Assembly: GCA_002340305.1 (NCBI GenBank)
Contig: DDLU01000135.1
Coordinates: 1 to 26,932, forward strand
From: Desulfovibrio sp. UBA2564
GTDB taxonomy: Bacteria; Desulfobacterota; Desulfovibrionia; Desulfovibrionales; Desulfovibrionaceae
Direction of reading: 5' to 3'
DNA: 26,932 nt
Made by a program: the position numbers and the translations under genes. The notes below the pieces were generated by a model, which worked only from the letters and a program-made list of their open reading frames with translations, did not search any database and had not been told where the DNA came from. This document shows, piece after piece, positions 1 through 7,559 of the stretch; the stretch's first letter is position 1; every line of letters starts with the position of its first letter.

Positions 1-68
1 ATCGGGATGTTGCGTGTGAAATCTTCAAGGAGTATGAACTCATAGATAGCTGCTTGGAGAAAACATGA
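1..68 (+). CDS. C-terminal end of a gene cut by the window edge, product unknown
   Basis: An open frame from the left edge reads RDVACEIFKEYELIDSCLEKT and stops at TGA 66-68. The stop overlaps the ATG at 65 of the next gene in an ATGA arrangement, typical of translationally coupled genes. The 21 visible residues look like an amphipathic helix and match no family I recognise. It could be a chance open frame, but the ATGA overlap and the Shine-Dalgarno-like GGAGA at 56-60 inside it argue for a real gene end. Confidence 0.5.
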   Translation, partial: RDVACEIFKEYELIDSCLEKT

Positions 69-646
69 TGCAAATCAACAATTACAAATCTTATGAAAAT
101 ATTCAGTTCCAAAGCCTAGATCTCGCAGACCAAACTCTCGCGGAAGTCTGTTTTTATAGATGTACTTTCAAGGTTTCTTCGTTTCAGTATACTGAATTGG
201 TAGATTGCGAATTTCAAGAATGCGCGTTTATGGGTTGCAATCTTTCACTTGCCGTATTTGCCAACTCTAAAGTTATTGATACGGAATTTCGCGATTCAAA
301 ATTGCTGGGTATTAATTGGGGCAATCTTGGGCCGGTGATTGTTGCCCGGTTTACTAATTGTTTAATGGATCTTTGCGCTTTCTGCTGCCAAAATTTACTT
401 AAGGTAAAATTCAGTTCCTGCTCATTTAGAGAGGCTGCATTTTCTGATTACAAATTAGCTCGTGTAAAATTTGATGATTACGATTTTGCCGGTTGTCAGT
501 TTCATCGGACAGATTTGAGCTATGCTGATTTCACTTTATCAAGAAACTATTTCATGAATGCTGAGACAAACAAATTAAAGAAGGCCAAGTTTTCATTACC
601 TGAAGCAGTATCCCTTTTGGCTAATCTTGGGATTGAATTAAAGTAA
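65..646 (+). CDS. Pentapeptide-repeat protein
   Basis: This 193-residue protein is made almost wholly of pentapeptide repeats: an aromatic or Leu at the centre of each five-residue unit, with small or polar residues around it (for example CEFQE CAFMG CNLSL, then TDLSYADF near residue 160). Such proteins fold as right-handed quadrilateral beta-helices. The length and the Phe/Cys-rich repeats resemble the Qnr/McbG-like branch, some of which protect DNA gyrase, but there is no evidence of that role here. No signal peptide or membrane segment is seen, so it is probably cytoplasmic. Start choice: ATG 65 overlaps the upstream stop; a second ATG at 68 is seven bases from GGAGA (56-60) and is equally possible. 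Its end overlaps the convergent membrane-protein gene by nine bases. Cellular function is unknown. Confidence 0.85.
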   Translation: MMQINNYKSYENIQFQSLDLADQTLAEVCFYRCTFKVSSFQYTELVDCEFQECAFMGCNLSLAVFANSKVIDTEFRDSKLLGINWGNLGPVIVARFTNCLMDLCAFCCQNLLKVKFSSCSFREAAFSDYKLARVKFDDYDFAGCQFHRTDLSYADFTLSRNYFMNAETNKLKKAKFSLPEAVSLLANLGIELK

Positions 647-1231
647 ACAGCTATTATCCAAAGTCCATTTCCATCTTGCCCGCAACATATCGCATATATC
701 TTCCTGAGTATGTGCGGTAATTAAAATGTCCAAAGCTAAGCGGTTATTATCAACAGCAATCTGTTTGAGTAATTTATCAATTTTGGGGGCCGAAAGTTTG
801 CGCACCTTGCTCTCAAATAAAATTTTATCAGTACTATGCAGTTCAAGGTAAATGACTGGGGTTGGGATGTCGTTTAAGTATTGAGTTCTTTGCCCGTCTG
901 CGTCAGGATTGATTTCACGCCTTTTGATGTCGATATTTTTTATATTTTCCCACGGAATATATTTAGTAATTGAATTGTAGATTTTGATCCCATCATCGCT
1001 TGTTTCAAGGAAATTTTTCTGACCATTAAGCACTGTCATTTTCCAAACAAAAGCTGTTATGCCTGCCGTAGCAAGAACTCGAGCGAGCAGAATTTCCCCT
1101 TCGCTTTGGGTTGCAAATGAACCGAAATAACTTAGGAGCAAGAATCCCACAGTTCCCATCAGCCCGAACGAGCATAGTGCAATTCCAACTGGACGCATGT
1201 CGTTTCTTAGAATAACTTCTTCTGGCAACAC
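638..1231 (-). CDS. Hypothetical membrane protein, two N-terminal helices and a PH-like cytoplasmic part
   Basis: A 197-residue protein with two hydrophobic segments (about residues 14-37 and 47-66), then a soluble region that is probably cytoplasmic. The soluble part (GIKIYNSITKYIPWENI, then strands such as PVIYLELHS and KILFESKV) resembles the small bacterial PH-like domains that often follow two membrane helices; this is a by-eye impression. The start is GTG at 1231-1229, preceded by a GGAG at about the right distance; no upstream ATG fits. The gene is convergent with the pentapeptide gene and divergent from the AEC permease. Function unknown. Confidence 0.7.
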   Translation of the reverse strand: MLPEEVILRNDMRPVGIALCSFGLMGTVGFLLLSYFGSFATQSEGEILLARVLATAGITAFVWKMTVLNGQKNFLETSDDGIKIYNSITKYIPWENIKNIDIKRREINPDADGQRTQYLNDIPTPVIYLELHSTDKILFESKVRKLSAPKIDKLLKQIAVDNNRLALDILITAHTQEDICDMLRARWKWTLDNSCLL

Positions 1232-1240
1232 AGACTCCGG

Positions 1241-1270
1241 TTGATCGTAAAAATTACATCCTGCTATTAT
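1241..1270 (+). promoter_or_regulatory. Candidate sigma-70 promoter for the AEC permease
   Basis: TTGATC at 1241-1246 and TATTAT at 1265-1270 are separated by 18 bases and point toward the permease start at 1358. The predicted leader is roughly 80 nt. By-eye match only. Confidence 0.4.
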
Positions 1271-1357
1271 ATAAATATTTTTCAGTAAAAATGTCTATAC
1301 CAATTCCGGTTTTCGATTAATCTTTCCATTCTCAGTTTAATCAAAATTTTATTCACA

Positions 1358-2323
1358 ATGCTAATAATTGCCCTTTCTGCTTTGACACCCCTGCTCTTGA
1401 TGATTCTGGCAGGGTACTATTCGCATCGCCGCAATATTCTTCCTGAGAATTCTGCAACAGTGCTTAATGACTTTGTCTACTACTTCACCTTGCCGGCACT
1501 TCTATTCAGTGCTCTGGCGACAACACCTTTTGAAGAAATCGCACAGGTTCGGTTTATTGGTGGATACCTTGTTGCTTTGGTAGGAATTTACTTCCTCTCA
1601 TTTCTTGCTTCAAAATTGATGTTGAATGGTTCTTTTACTGAAAACAGCATGCGTGCATGTTCGGGCAGTTTTCCTAACTCAGGTTATTTGGGGCTGCCGA
1701 TCATGATGTATCTGTTCGATGGTTCAAGGCAGTCGCTACTTGCCAGCACACTCGGCATAATTCTTCCTATTGTTATAGTTGTATTGATTGTTTCGAGTTT
1801 TGCGTTGCACCATGCAGACAAGTCCCAATCATCAGTCAGGGTGGTCTTGCAGATTATTGCCTCGATGATCAAGACTCCGCTGGTCGGAGCCTCTTTTATC
1901 GGTGCGGCTTACTCCTTTATGCATTTTCAGCTCCCTGAATTCCTTGCAACAGGACTGCATAATTTTGGAATGTCTTCTGTGCCTTGTGCGCTGTTTGCAG
2001 TTGGAATATTGCTGGCGGGCAATAAGATGGAAATGAAAATGCTGAATATCGGGCTGGTTAATTTGCTAAAGCTGATAGTTCATCCACTACTTGCTGCTGT
2101 GTGTCTTATTGCTTTCGGAGTTAAGGGGCAGATACTTTTGATGGGAATTTTATTATCAGGTATGCCTGTCGCGGCTATTTCCTGTGTGCTGGCTGAATCA
2201 AATGAAGCTCTTGAAGAAGAAACATCAGCTACTTTCTTGGTATCCATGATTAGATACATACCAATGCTTTATTTGACGTTGTTGGTGACTGATTTGTTCG
2301 GTTTACCGCTGATCAGTGGGTAG
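1358..2323 (+). CDS. AEC-family (auxin efflux carrier-type) permease
   Basis: A 321-residue, very hydrophobic protein with about ten predicted membrane segments in the two five-helix halves typical of the AEC family (PF03547). Family-like sequence includes LTPLLLMILAGYYSHRRNIL near the start, YYFTLPALLFSAL in the first half, and the glycine/proline-rich SGSFPNSGYLGLPIM in the middle. In bacteria these are secondary transporters in the inner membrane; known substrates are mostly organic acids such as malate or malonate, but the substrate here cannot be told. The ATG at 1358 has no strong ribosome-binding site, yet an earlier start is not supported. It appears to be a single-gene unit with its own promoter upstream and a hairpin terminator just after the stop. 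Confidence 0.88.
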   Translation: MLIIALSALTPLLLMILAGYYSHRRNILPENSATVLNDFVYYFTLPALLFSALATTPFEEIAQVRFIGGYLVALVGIYFLSFLASKLMLNGSFTENSMRACSGSFPNSGYLGLPIMMYLFDGSRQSLLASTLGIILPIVIVVLIVSSFALHHADKSQSSVRVVLQIIASMIKTPLVGASFIGAAYSFMHFQLPEFLATGLHNFGMSSVPCALFAVGILLAGNKMEMKMLNIGLVNLLKLIVHPLLAAVCLIAFGVKGQILLMGILLSGMPVAAISCVLAESNEALEEETSATFLVSMIRYIPMLYLTLLVTDLFGLPLISG

Positions 2324-2330
2324 AAAATAA

Positions 2331-2372
2331 AACGAGGCCGGGGTTATTTCCACTCCAGCCTTGTTTATTATT
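2331..2372 (+). terminator. Rho-independent terminator after the AEC permease
   Basis: Arms 2331-2344 and 2352-2365 pair over 14 positions with one mismatch and two G-T wobbles around a seven-base loop, followed by TTATT. Pairing is better on the plus strand (two mismatches on the minus strand), so it mainly serves the permease. It may also limit readthrough from the convergent HD-GYP gene, whose stop is at 2368. Confidence 0.65.
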
Positions 2373-3435
2373 GAGCTGCTTTTTGCAGGGCTATGGCCCT
2401 TAGCTGCTGCATTTTCGCTTTATCTTGGAGTAGTGCCTTCATTTCAGGATTGTTGGAAATAATGAATGAAATCAAAGATGTTGTGAGCTTGGGATCATAT
2501 TTAGCTTTGCTTTCGGTGAGGATAATAGCGGCAAGGATGGCATTCAGTCCCGGCCTATGGTAGCGGTCGGCAATCATGCCGCAGAATGCGTCAGAGATGG
2601 CGCATACTCTTGCTTCAAGCGTGATTGTATCGCCGCGTCTTCCTTTAGGGTAACCGCTGCCGTCCAGCCTTTCATGGTGATCGAAGACGCATGCCTTTAC
2701 AACGTCATCCCTGATTTCAAGGCGGTTGAGCATTTTTTCTGCAATATCTACATGTTCCTGCATACGCATTCTTTCTTTATAAAGCAGTTTGCTGGGTTTT
2801 TCCGAGACTGTTGCGGGAATCTGAGTCATACCCAGATCATGGAGAACCAGTCCCATGGCAAGGGGATTCAGATCCATCTTTTCTCCGGGTTTGTAGAGGA
2901 CTTTCAGGTAAATGGATGTTCCTACAAACAGGGTGTTCACTGCATGGCAGCAGATGTCTTTTTCCCGCTTAAGGGTATTGAAAAAATGGGTCCATCTGTT
3001 GGGGTCAACCCATACGTATTCACAGAAAATGGCCAGAACTGTCCTCAGCTCCTCAAGGGTATCTCCGATAGGGTGGGAGTAGAAGTCACGTACTTTTTCA
3101 AGAACGCCTTCATAGAAAATTTCTGCTGCTGCGGCTTCATCGAGATAATGTTCGGTAAGTAATGCGCCAAGGTTCTGGCTGATGTGTCCGGCTAGTGATG
3201 CATAATCTTCTTTGGAAATAAATAAGTTACCTTCACTACAATAATTGTCTACCTGTTCTTTCTTTTTATCGGAAAGTCTGGTGTCTTTAGCAAAAAGAGG
3301 CACTACCCGCCCGAATTCATCATCATGAATACATAACGATACAGGTAATCTGTTACCAAATGTGTTTAGGATATTGAAACTGATTTGCAGGAACTCTTGA
3401 GCTCCGGTATTCTGTAATTCTGTATCGGATTTCAT
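2368..3435 (-). CDS. HD-GYP domain protein, probable cyclic-di-GMP phosphodiesterase
   Basis: A 355-residue soluble protein. Residues about 1-150 are a helical N-terminal region of no family I recognise. Residues about 155-330 are an HD-GYP domain, which in characterised members hydrolyses cyclic-di-GMP. The metal-ligand pattern looks intact: H164 in CCHAVNT, HD at 199-200, H228 in MQEHVDIA, HH at 253-254 in HHERLDGSGYP, and D282 in ISDAFCG. One deviation is HDLGM instead of the usual HDxGK. No receiver or membrane segment is present, so the input signal is unclear. The ATG is preceded by AAAGGA at good spacing. Transcribed alone, divergent from the 59-residue gene and convergent with the AEC permease. 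Confidence 0.88.
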   Translation of the reverse strand: MKSDTELQNTGAQEFLQISFNILNTFGNRLPVSLCIHDDEFGRVVPLFAKDTRLSDKKKEQVDNYCSEGNLFISKEDYASLAGHISQNLGALLTEHYLDEAAAAEIFYEGVLEKVRDFYSHPIGDTLEELRTVLAIFCEYVWVDPNRWTHFFNTLKREKDICCHAVNTLFVGTSIYLKVLYKPGEKMDLNPLAMGLVLHDLGMTQIPATVSEKPSKLLYKERMRMQEHVDIAEKMLNRLEIRDDVVKACVFDHHERLDGSGYPKGRRGDTITLEARVCAISDAFCGMIADRYHRPGLNAILAAIILTESKAKYDPKLTTSLISFIISNNPEMKALLQDKAKMQQLRAIALQKAAQ

Positions 3436-3584
3436 AGCACTGATTCCTTTCAGTAAAGCACACGTTCCAAGTGATAGAGATTAAACGAAATCTAAGATTA
3501 TTACAGAGGAATTAAAAAGTAAATACTCATTGTAATTTAATGTTAAGCTTTTGTGGTATTTTTATTTAGTCCGATATTGTTATT

Positions 3585-3614
3585 TTGATAGACCTGTTTG
3601 TTGAGTGATATTAT
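3585..3614 (+). promoter_or_regulatory. Candidate sigma-70 promoter for the 59-residue protein
   Basis: TTGATA at 3585-3590 and TATTAT at 3609-3614 with an 18-base spacer. Transcription would begin near 3621, downstream of the possible GTG at 3605, which supports the ATG at 3650 as the real start. Confidence 0.5.
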
Positions 3615-3649
3615 ATCCATGCGGGATTTTTTTACATCATGGAGTATGT

Positions 3650-3829
3650 ATGGCGGATAAGATTCCAGATAATTTTATGAGTGTTTCCAAGAAGCTGCTT
3701 GAAGAGAAACCTGATTTAAAACGTAAATTAGAGCAGGTAATGGGCAGGGTGGCTGATACTATAGTAAAGGCTAAATATTTGGAAAAGAATGAGCTTCCGT
3801 CCACTGAGGAAAAGAAAGAAGAACCTTAG
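3650..3829 (+). CDS. Small charged protein of unknown function (59 aa)
   Basis: MADKIPDNFMSVSKKLLEEK followed by a lysine/glutamate-rich helical stretch ending in EEKKEEP. The ATG at 3650 is preceded by GGAG at 3641-3644 with five-base spacing. An in-frame GTG at 3605 would add 15 hydrophobic residues but lies upstream of the predicted transcription start, so I reject it. The protein is predicted soluble and mostly helical, with no cysteine motif or DNA-binding motif visible. It overlaps the convergent ClC gene by four bases. I do not recognise a family. Confidence 0.65.
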   Translation: MADKIPDNFMSVSKKLLEEKPDLKRKLEQVMGRVADTIVKAKYLEKNELPSTEEKKEEP

Positions 3830-5574
3830 AATAGGTTGTTACTTTTACCGTAGGACTTCATCTCCCCACGGTAAGCCGAAAGAATGTCTTCCTTGCTGAT
3901 GAAGCCGCTGAACCTGCCGTCTTCCATAACCGGAAGGGTATGTTTGCCGGTGCGATTCATGATTTCTAAAATTTCAGATGCTCCCATACCCTGTTCAATT
4001 ATGGGGGAATTTCTGTCGATCGCAATTTCGCCAATGTTGCTTTGCTGCTGATTAGGGTCGAGGATCGATGATCGGGCGGAAACAACATCGACCATGCCCA
4101 TGAATTCCTGAGTATTGCTATCGATTATGGGGATATGGGTCTGGCTGGTGTTGGCCAGAACTTTTAGGAATTTACTGACGGTCATCTGCGGACAGGCATG
4201 GGTCAGTTCTGAGTGCACCAATCGTTTGGTATCAATGTCCGCAAGAATTTTTGCATCAGTCTTCGGGCGCAACAGTTGTCCTTTCTCCACCAGGTCCTTG
4301 AAATAAAATGAAGACGGCTCAAATGCATGGGTCAGCATGGAAGAGATAAAGGTTACAGTCATGATATGCATCACAGCCTGATAGCCGTTGGTTATTTCGA
4401 GAACCAGAAATACGCTTGTTAGCGGTGCCTGCATAACCCCGCTGACTACCCCGGCCATACCAAGCAGAGCGTATGATCCTTCTCCGGTGAGCATCTGTTG
4501 CGGGAGGAGCTGTGAAATTATTCTGTAATACATAGCTCCGAAAAGTGAGCCGATTACCAAACAGGGCGCGAAAATCCCCCCCAGTCCTCCGCTGCCGAGT
4601 GTCAGCGATGTGGTGGCAATTCTGAGCATGCCCATGAGAGCTACAATGGCGATGCCGTCGGGCAATGTGCCGTGGATAGCCATTTTGATTGATGAGTAGC
4701 CTTCACCAAGTGCCAGTGGTGAGAAAATCCCGATTATACCAACAGCCAAACCGCCGCATGCTGCTTTGATCCATGGTTTATTGGTGAGCGTTGAACAAGC
4801 CGAGCCGACTTGCCGTATGGAGCGTACAAAGGCAACAGCAACCAGTGCTGTTAAGATAGCCAGCAGTATGGATGAACCGAGGTCAACGACACCCATAGGC
4901 GGGAATTGATCATTAAATGGGATTACGTTGCCTTCCAGCAGTCTTGAAGTCTGGGTGGCGACCACTGAGGAAATGGCGATGGGGATAAGATGGTAAGGGG
5001 TCCATTCCCCGAGAATAATTTCTACGGCAAAAATCATCCCGGTTATCGGGGCATTGAATATTGCGGAAATTGATCCGGCAGCACCGCAGCCGATAAGGGT
5101 CATGCGTGATTGTCCGCTCATTTTGAACATCCGGGACAGGTTGGATCCCATGGCTGAACCACTCACCACAACCGGTGCTTCAGGCCCGGCAGAACCGCCG
5201 CTGGCAATTGTCAGCAGGCTGGTCAGCAGTGAACTTATGATTGAGACCGGGCGCAAAATACCCTGCTTTAAGCCTACTTTTGCTATAACTTCGCCGACTC
5301 CGTGACCGCCGGATTCTTGGAATATATTTTTACTCAGGATGACAGCCAGCGTTGCCCCGGCAGCAGGCAGCATGAACATCCACCATTGCTGGGCGTTGCT
5401 TCTGCGAAGCATGCTCAGGAAATCAAGGGCCTTGTTCAGGCCGACGGCAGCAAGGGCCGAGCATACCCCGATAACAACTGCTGCCAAAATGAGTACGGCA
5501 TTGCGCGAAGGGGCTCGTTTATGCAGGAAATGTTTTAATTCCGCAGGGCTGATGCCGTTTCCTGATTTAGACAT
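3826..5574 (-). CDS. ClC-type chloride channel/transporter with C-terminal CBS pair
   Basis: A 582-residue inner-membrane protein. Residues about 25-425 form the multi-helix ClC core (PF00654) and about 450-575 form two CBS domains that may sense adenine nucleotides. Signature regions by eye: GHGVGEV (residues 90-96) for the first anion loop, where a serine is usual in the classical antiporter; AGPEAPVV (129-136), which places E132 at the external gating glutamate; and GSGGLGGIFAP (327-337). The position of the internal proton glutamate of E. coli ClC appears to be Ile186, so channel-like or otherwise altered coupling is possible (inference). It starts 23 bases after the nucleoside transporter stop on the same strand, so the two are probably co-transcribed. 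Confidence 0.88.
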   Translation of the reverse strand: MSKSGNGISPAELKHFLHKRAPSRNAVLILAAVVIGVCSALAAVGLNKALDFLSMLRRSNAQQWWMFMLPAAGATLAVILSKNIFQESGGHGVGEVIAKVGLKQGILRPVSIISSLLTSLLTIASGGSAGPEAPVVVSGSAMGSNLSRMFKMSGQSRMTLIGCGAAGSISAIFNAPITGMIFAVEIILGEWTPYHLIPIAISSVVATQTSRLLEGNVIPFNDQFPPMGVVDLGSSILLAILTALVAVAFVRSIRQVGSACSTLTNKPWIKAACGGLAVGIIGIFSPLALGEGYSSIKMAIHGTLPDGIAIVALMGMLRIATTSLTLGSGGLGGIFAPCLVIGSLFGAMYYRIISQLLPQQMLTGEGSYALLGMAGVVSGVMQAPLTSVFLVLEITNGYQAVMHIMTVTFISSMLTHAFEPSSFYFKDLVEKGQLLRPKTDAKILADIDTKRLVHSELTHACPQMTVSKFLKVLANTSQTHIPIIDSNTQEFMGMVDVVSARSSILDPNQQQSNIGEIAIDRNSPIIEQGMGASEILEIMNRTGKHTLPVMEDGRFSGFISKEDILSAYRGEMKSYGKSNNLF

Positions 5575-5597
5575 ATCCGCTTGATCCCCGGTTGCGA

Positions 5598-6839
5598 TTA
5601 ATAGAGAAGGCCGACTACTGCCCCAGTCATGCAGGTTGCAAGGGTTCCGCCGATGACGGATTTAGAGCCCAAAGCTACAATCTCATCTTTACGTGAAGGG
5701 GTAATGGAAAGCAGACCTCCGATAAGGATACCAAGACTTCCCAGATTGGCAAAGCCGCACATGGCATAAGTCATAATGATGGTCGAGCGTTCGGAGAGGG
5801 CACCCTCCGGGAGTCCCGCCAGTTGCAGGTAGGCCAGAAATTCATTGAGGATGGTTTTGGTGCCCATGAGAGATGAGGCTGTGTATGCCTCACTGGCGGG
5901 TATGCCCATAAGCCAAACCACGGGCCACATTACGATACCCAGTATGCGTTGCAGGGTAACCGGTTCGCCGTTTATTTCCGGCAGGAAGGCCAGAATCTGG
6001 TTGGTTAAGGCCACCAGAGCTACCAGTACCAGTAACATTGCCACTACATTAATAAGTAGATTAACTCCATCGGAAGTGCCTTTGACTATTGCATCCATGG
6101 AGCTGCAAGCACTGCTTTTGATGCTCAATCCGTCTTCGCCGTGATGGTCCTTATCTTCAGGAATCATGATCCGGGAGATGAGGATTGCTGCGGGGGCACT
6201 GATGATAGATGCGGTCAGGATATGTCCGATTGCACCGGGAAGGACCGGATTTAAAATGGAAGCATAAAGCACAAGGACTGTACCGGATATGGTTGCCATG
6301 CCGCTGATCATCAGGGTCATAAGCTCACTGCGACTCATTTTATTTACGTAAGGTGAGATGATGATCGGGGCTTCTACCATGCCGACAAAGATATTTGATG
6401 CAACACCAAGTCCCAGTGCGCCGCCGATATCCATAGTTTTTTGTAACGCCAGCGAAAAACCTTTAACTACCACCGGAATTACTCTCCAGTAGAAAAGCAG
6501 GGCCGAAAGGGAGCTGACGACAAGGATTAGTGGAAGTGCGCGGAAAGCCAGGGTCCAACTGGCTCCGGGAGATGTTTCTGCAAAAGGAAGCGGGCCGCCG
6601 CCAAGATAACCGAAGATAAAACTGGCCCCGGCCTGAGTGGCTTCCTGTAGTGCATTTACAGCGTGGTTCAAATACATTACCACGTCACTGAAAAAAGGGA
6701 CCTTGAGCATTAATGCAGCAACTGCCAATTGCAATACCATTCCGGTCAAAATGTTTTTCAGGCTGATCCCTTTTCTGTTTTCACTGAACATCCATGCAAT
6801 GAATACCAACCCGAAGAGTCCGGCTAAACTTTGAAGCAT
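5598..6839 (-). CDS. Concentrative nucleoside transporter (CNT family, NupC-like)
   Basis: A 413-residue multi-pass inner-membrane protein of the CNT family, which takes up nucleosides with Na+ or H+. Visible signatures: FVGMVEAPIIISPY (151-164), the first substrate-binding hairpin with E156; TKTILNEFLAY; and CGFANLGSLGI near the C-terminus, matching the family GFAN motif. Length fits bacterial members. In the Vibrio cholerae protein the hairpin carries Gln-Thr before the Glu; here it is Met154-Val155, so base preference may differ (inference). The ATG is preceded by AAGGA. It is first in a probable two-gene unit with the ClC gene, and divergent from the CheX gene. Confidence 0.9.
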   Translation of the reverse strand: MLQSLAGLFGLVFIAWMFSENRKGISLKNILTGMVLQLAVAALMLKVPFFSDVVMYLNHAVNALQEATQAGASFIFGYLGGGPLPFAETSPGASWTLAFRALPLILVVSSLSALLFYWRVIPVVVKGFSLALQKTMDIGGALGLGVASNIFVGMVEAPIIISPYVNKMSRSELMTLMISGMATISGTVLVLYASILNPVLPGAIGHILTASIISAPAAILISRIMIPEDKDHHGEDGLSIKSSACSSMDAIVKGTSDGVNLLINVVAMLLVLVALVALTNQILAFLPEINGEPVTLQRILGIVMWPVVWLMGIPASEAYTASSLMGTKTILNEFLAYLQLAGLPEGALSERSTIIMTYAMCGFANLGSLGILIGGLLSITPSRKDEIVALGSKSVIGGTLATCMTGAVVGLLY

Positions 6840-6948
6840 TATGCATATCCTTTTGAAGCGGAGTAGTTGAAAGATTTTTACGAATTACACGATACTATTC
6901 AAGGCTGCAACATCTGGAGATTTTTCCACTGCTTTTTAATCATGTTTC

Positions 6949-6977
6949 TTGAACCTTTCATGATTTGAAGTTAGTAT
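6949..6977 (+). promoter_or_regulatory. Candidate sigma-70 promoter for the CheX/HEAT-receiver unit
   Basis: TTGAAC at 6949-6954 and TAGTAT at 6972-6977 with a 17-base spacer, about 90 bases before the cheX start. By-eye match only. Confidence 0.4.
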
Positions 6978-7066
6978 CTTTTAAATTGTGTTCTAAGTGG
7001 GAGAAAGATCGCGAATAAAAGGTGATCCTGTTCTTGGATAAAACTTCTGATGTAGGGAATATTTAT

Positions 7067-7525
7067 ATGAATGTTGAACTTGCCAAGCCGTTTATCAAGG
7101 CAGCTGTGGATGTGTTGTCAATGATGGCAATGATATCACCCAAGCCCGGAAAACCTTATGTAAAGAAAAGTAAGACCGCTGTAGGCGATGTTACAGGTCT
7201 GGTTGGTATTACAGGTGATATGAATGGAACCATCTCGATATCTTTCACAAAAAATTGTGCAGTCACCATTGTTAAAAACATGCTCGGTGATGATATCCAG
7301 GATATTTTGCAGGATGTTCAGGATGCCGTAGGTGAAATCACCAATATGGTTTCCGGACAGGCCAGAGCGGGACTAGCCGAACAGGGACTTATTTTTTCCG
7401 GAGCGACCCCGTCTGTAATTATGGGAGACAACCATACAATTACCCACATTGCCACTACTCCCATTATGGCTATCCCCTTCACTTCCGAGGCTGGGGAATT
7501 CACCATTGAATTTTGTTTTGAATAG
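7067..7525 (+). CDS. cheX: CheX-like CheY-phosphate phosphatase
   Basis: A 152-residue soluble protein of the CheX/CheC/FliY phosphatase family. The active-site pattern ExxxNxxxG-like is present as GEITNMVSGQ, with E90 and N93 (numbered from the ATG at 7067); these residues dephosphorylate CheY~P in studied CheX proteins. A TGDMNGTISISF strand pair around residues 49-60 also fits the fold. The start at 7067 has GGGA at 7055-7058. An in-frame GTG at 7022 would add 15 residues and has no comparable ribosome-binding site. The stop is 34 bases before the HEAT-receiver gene on the same strand, so its likely partner is that receiver. No other chemotaxis gene is in the window. Confidence 0.85.
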   Translation: MNVELAKPFIKAAVDVLSMMAMISPKPGKPYVKKSKTAVGDVTGLVGITGDMNGTISISFTKNCAVTIVKNMLGDDIQDILQDVQDAVGEITNMVSGQARAGLAEQGLIFSGATPSVIMGDNHTITHIATTPIMAIPFTSEAGEFTIEFCFE

Positions 7526-7559
7526 TTAAAGTTCTATTGAAAAAAAGAGAGTTTGAAAT

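Noticed and set aside
2557..3162. 201-residue open frame antisense to the HD-GYP gene
   Set aside because: Mirrors conserved HD-GYP codons on the other strand, with no ribosome-binding site or promoter.
5170..5190. Apparent loss of the ClC gating glutamate (reading GSAGP as GREGP)
   Set aside because: Shifting the alignment three residues makes GPEAP match GREGP, with the following VVVSG also matching, so the glutamate (E132) is retained.
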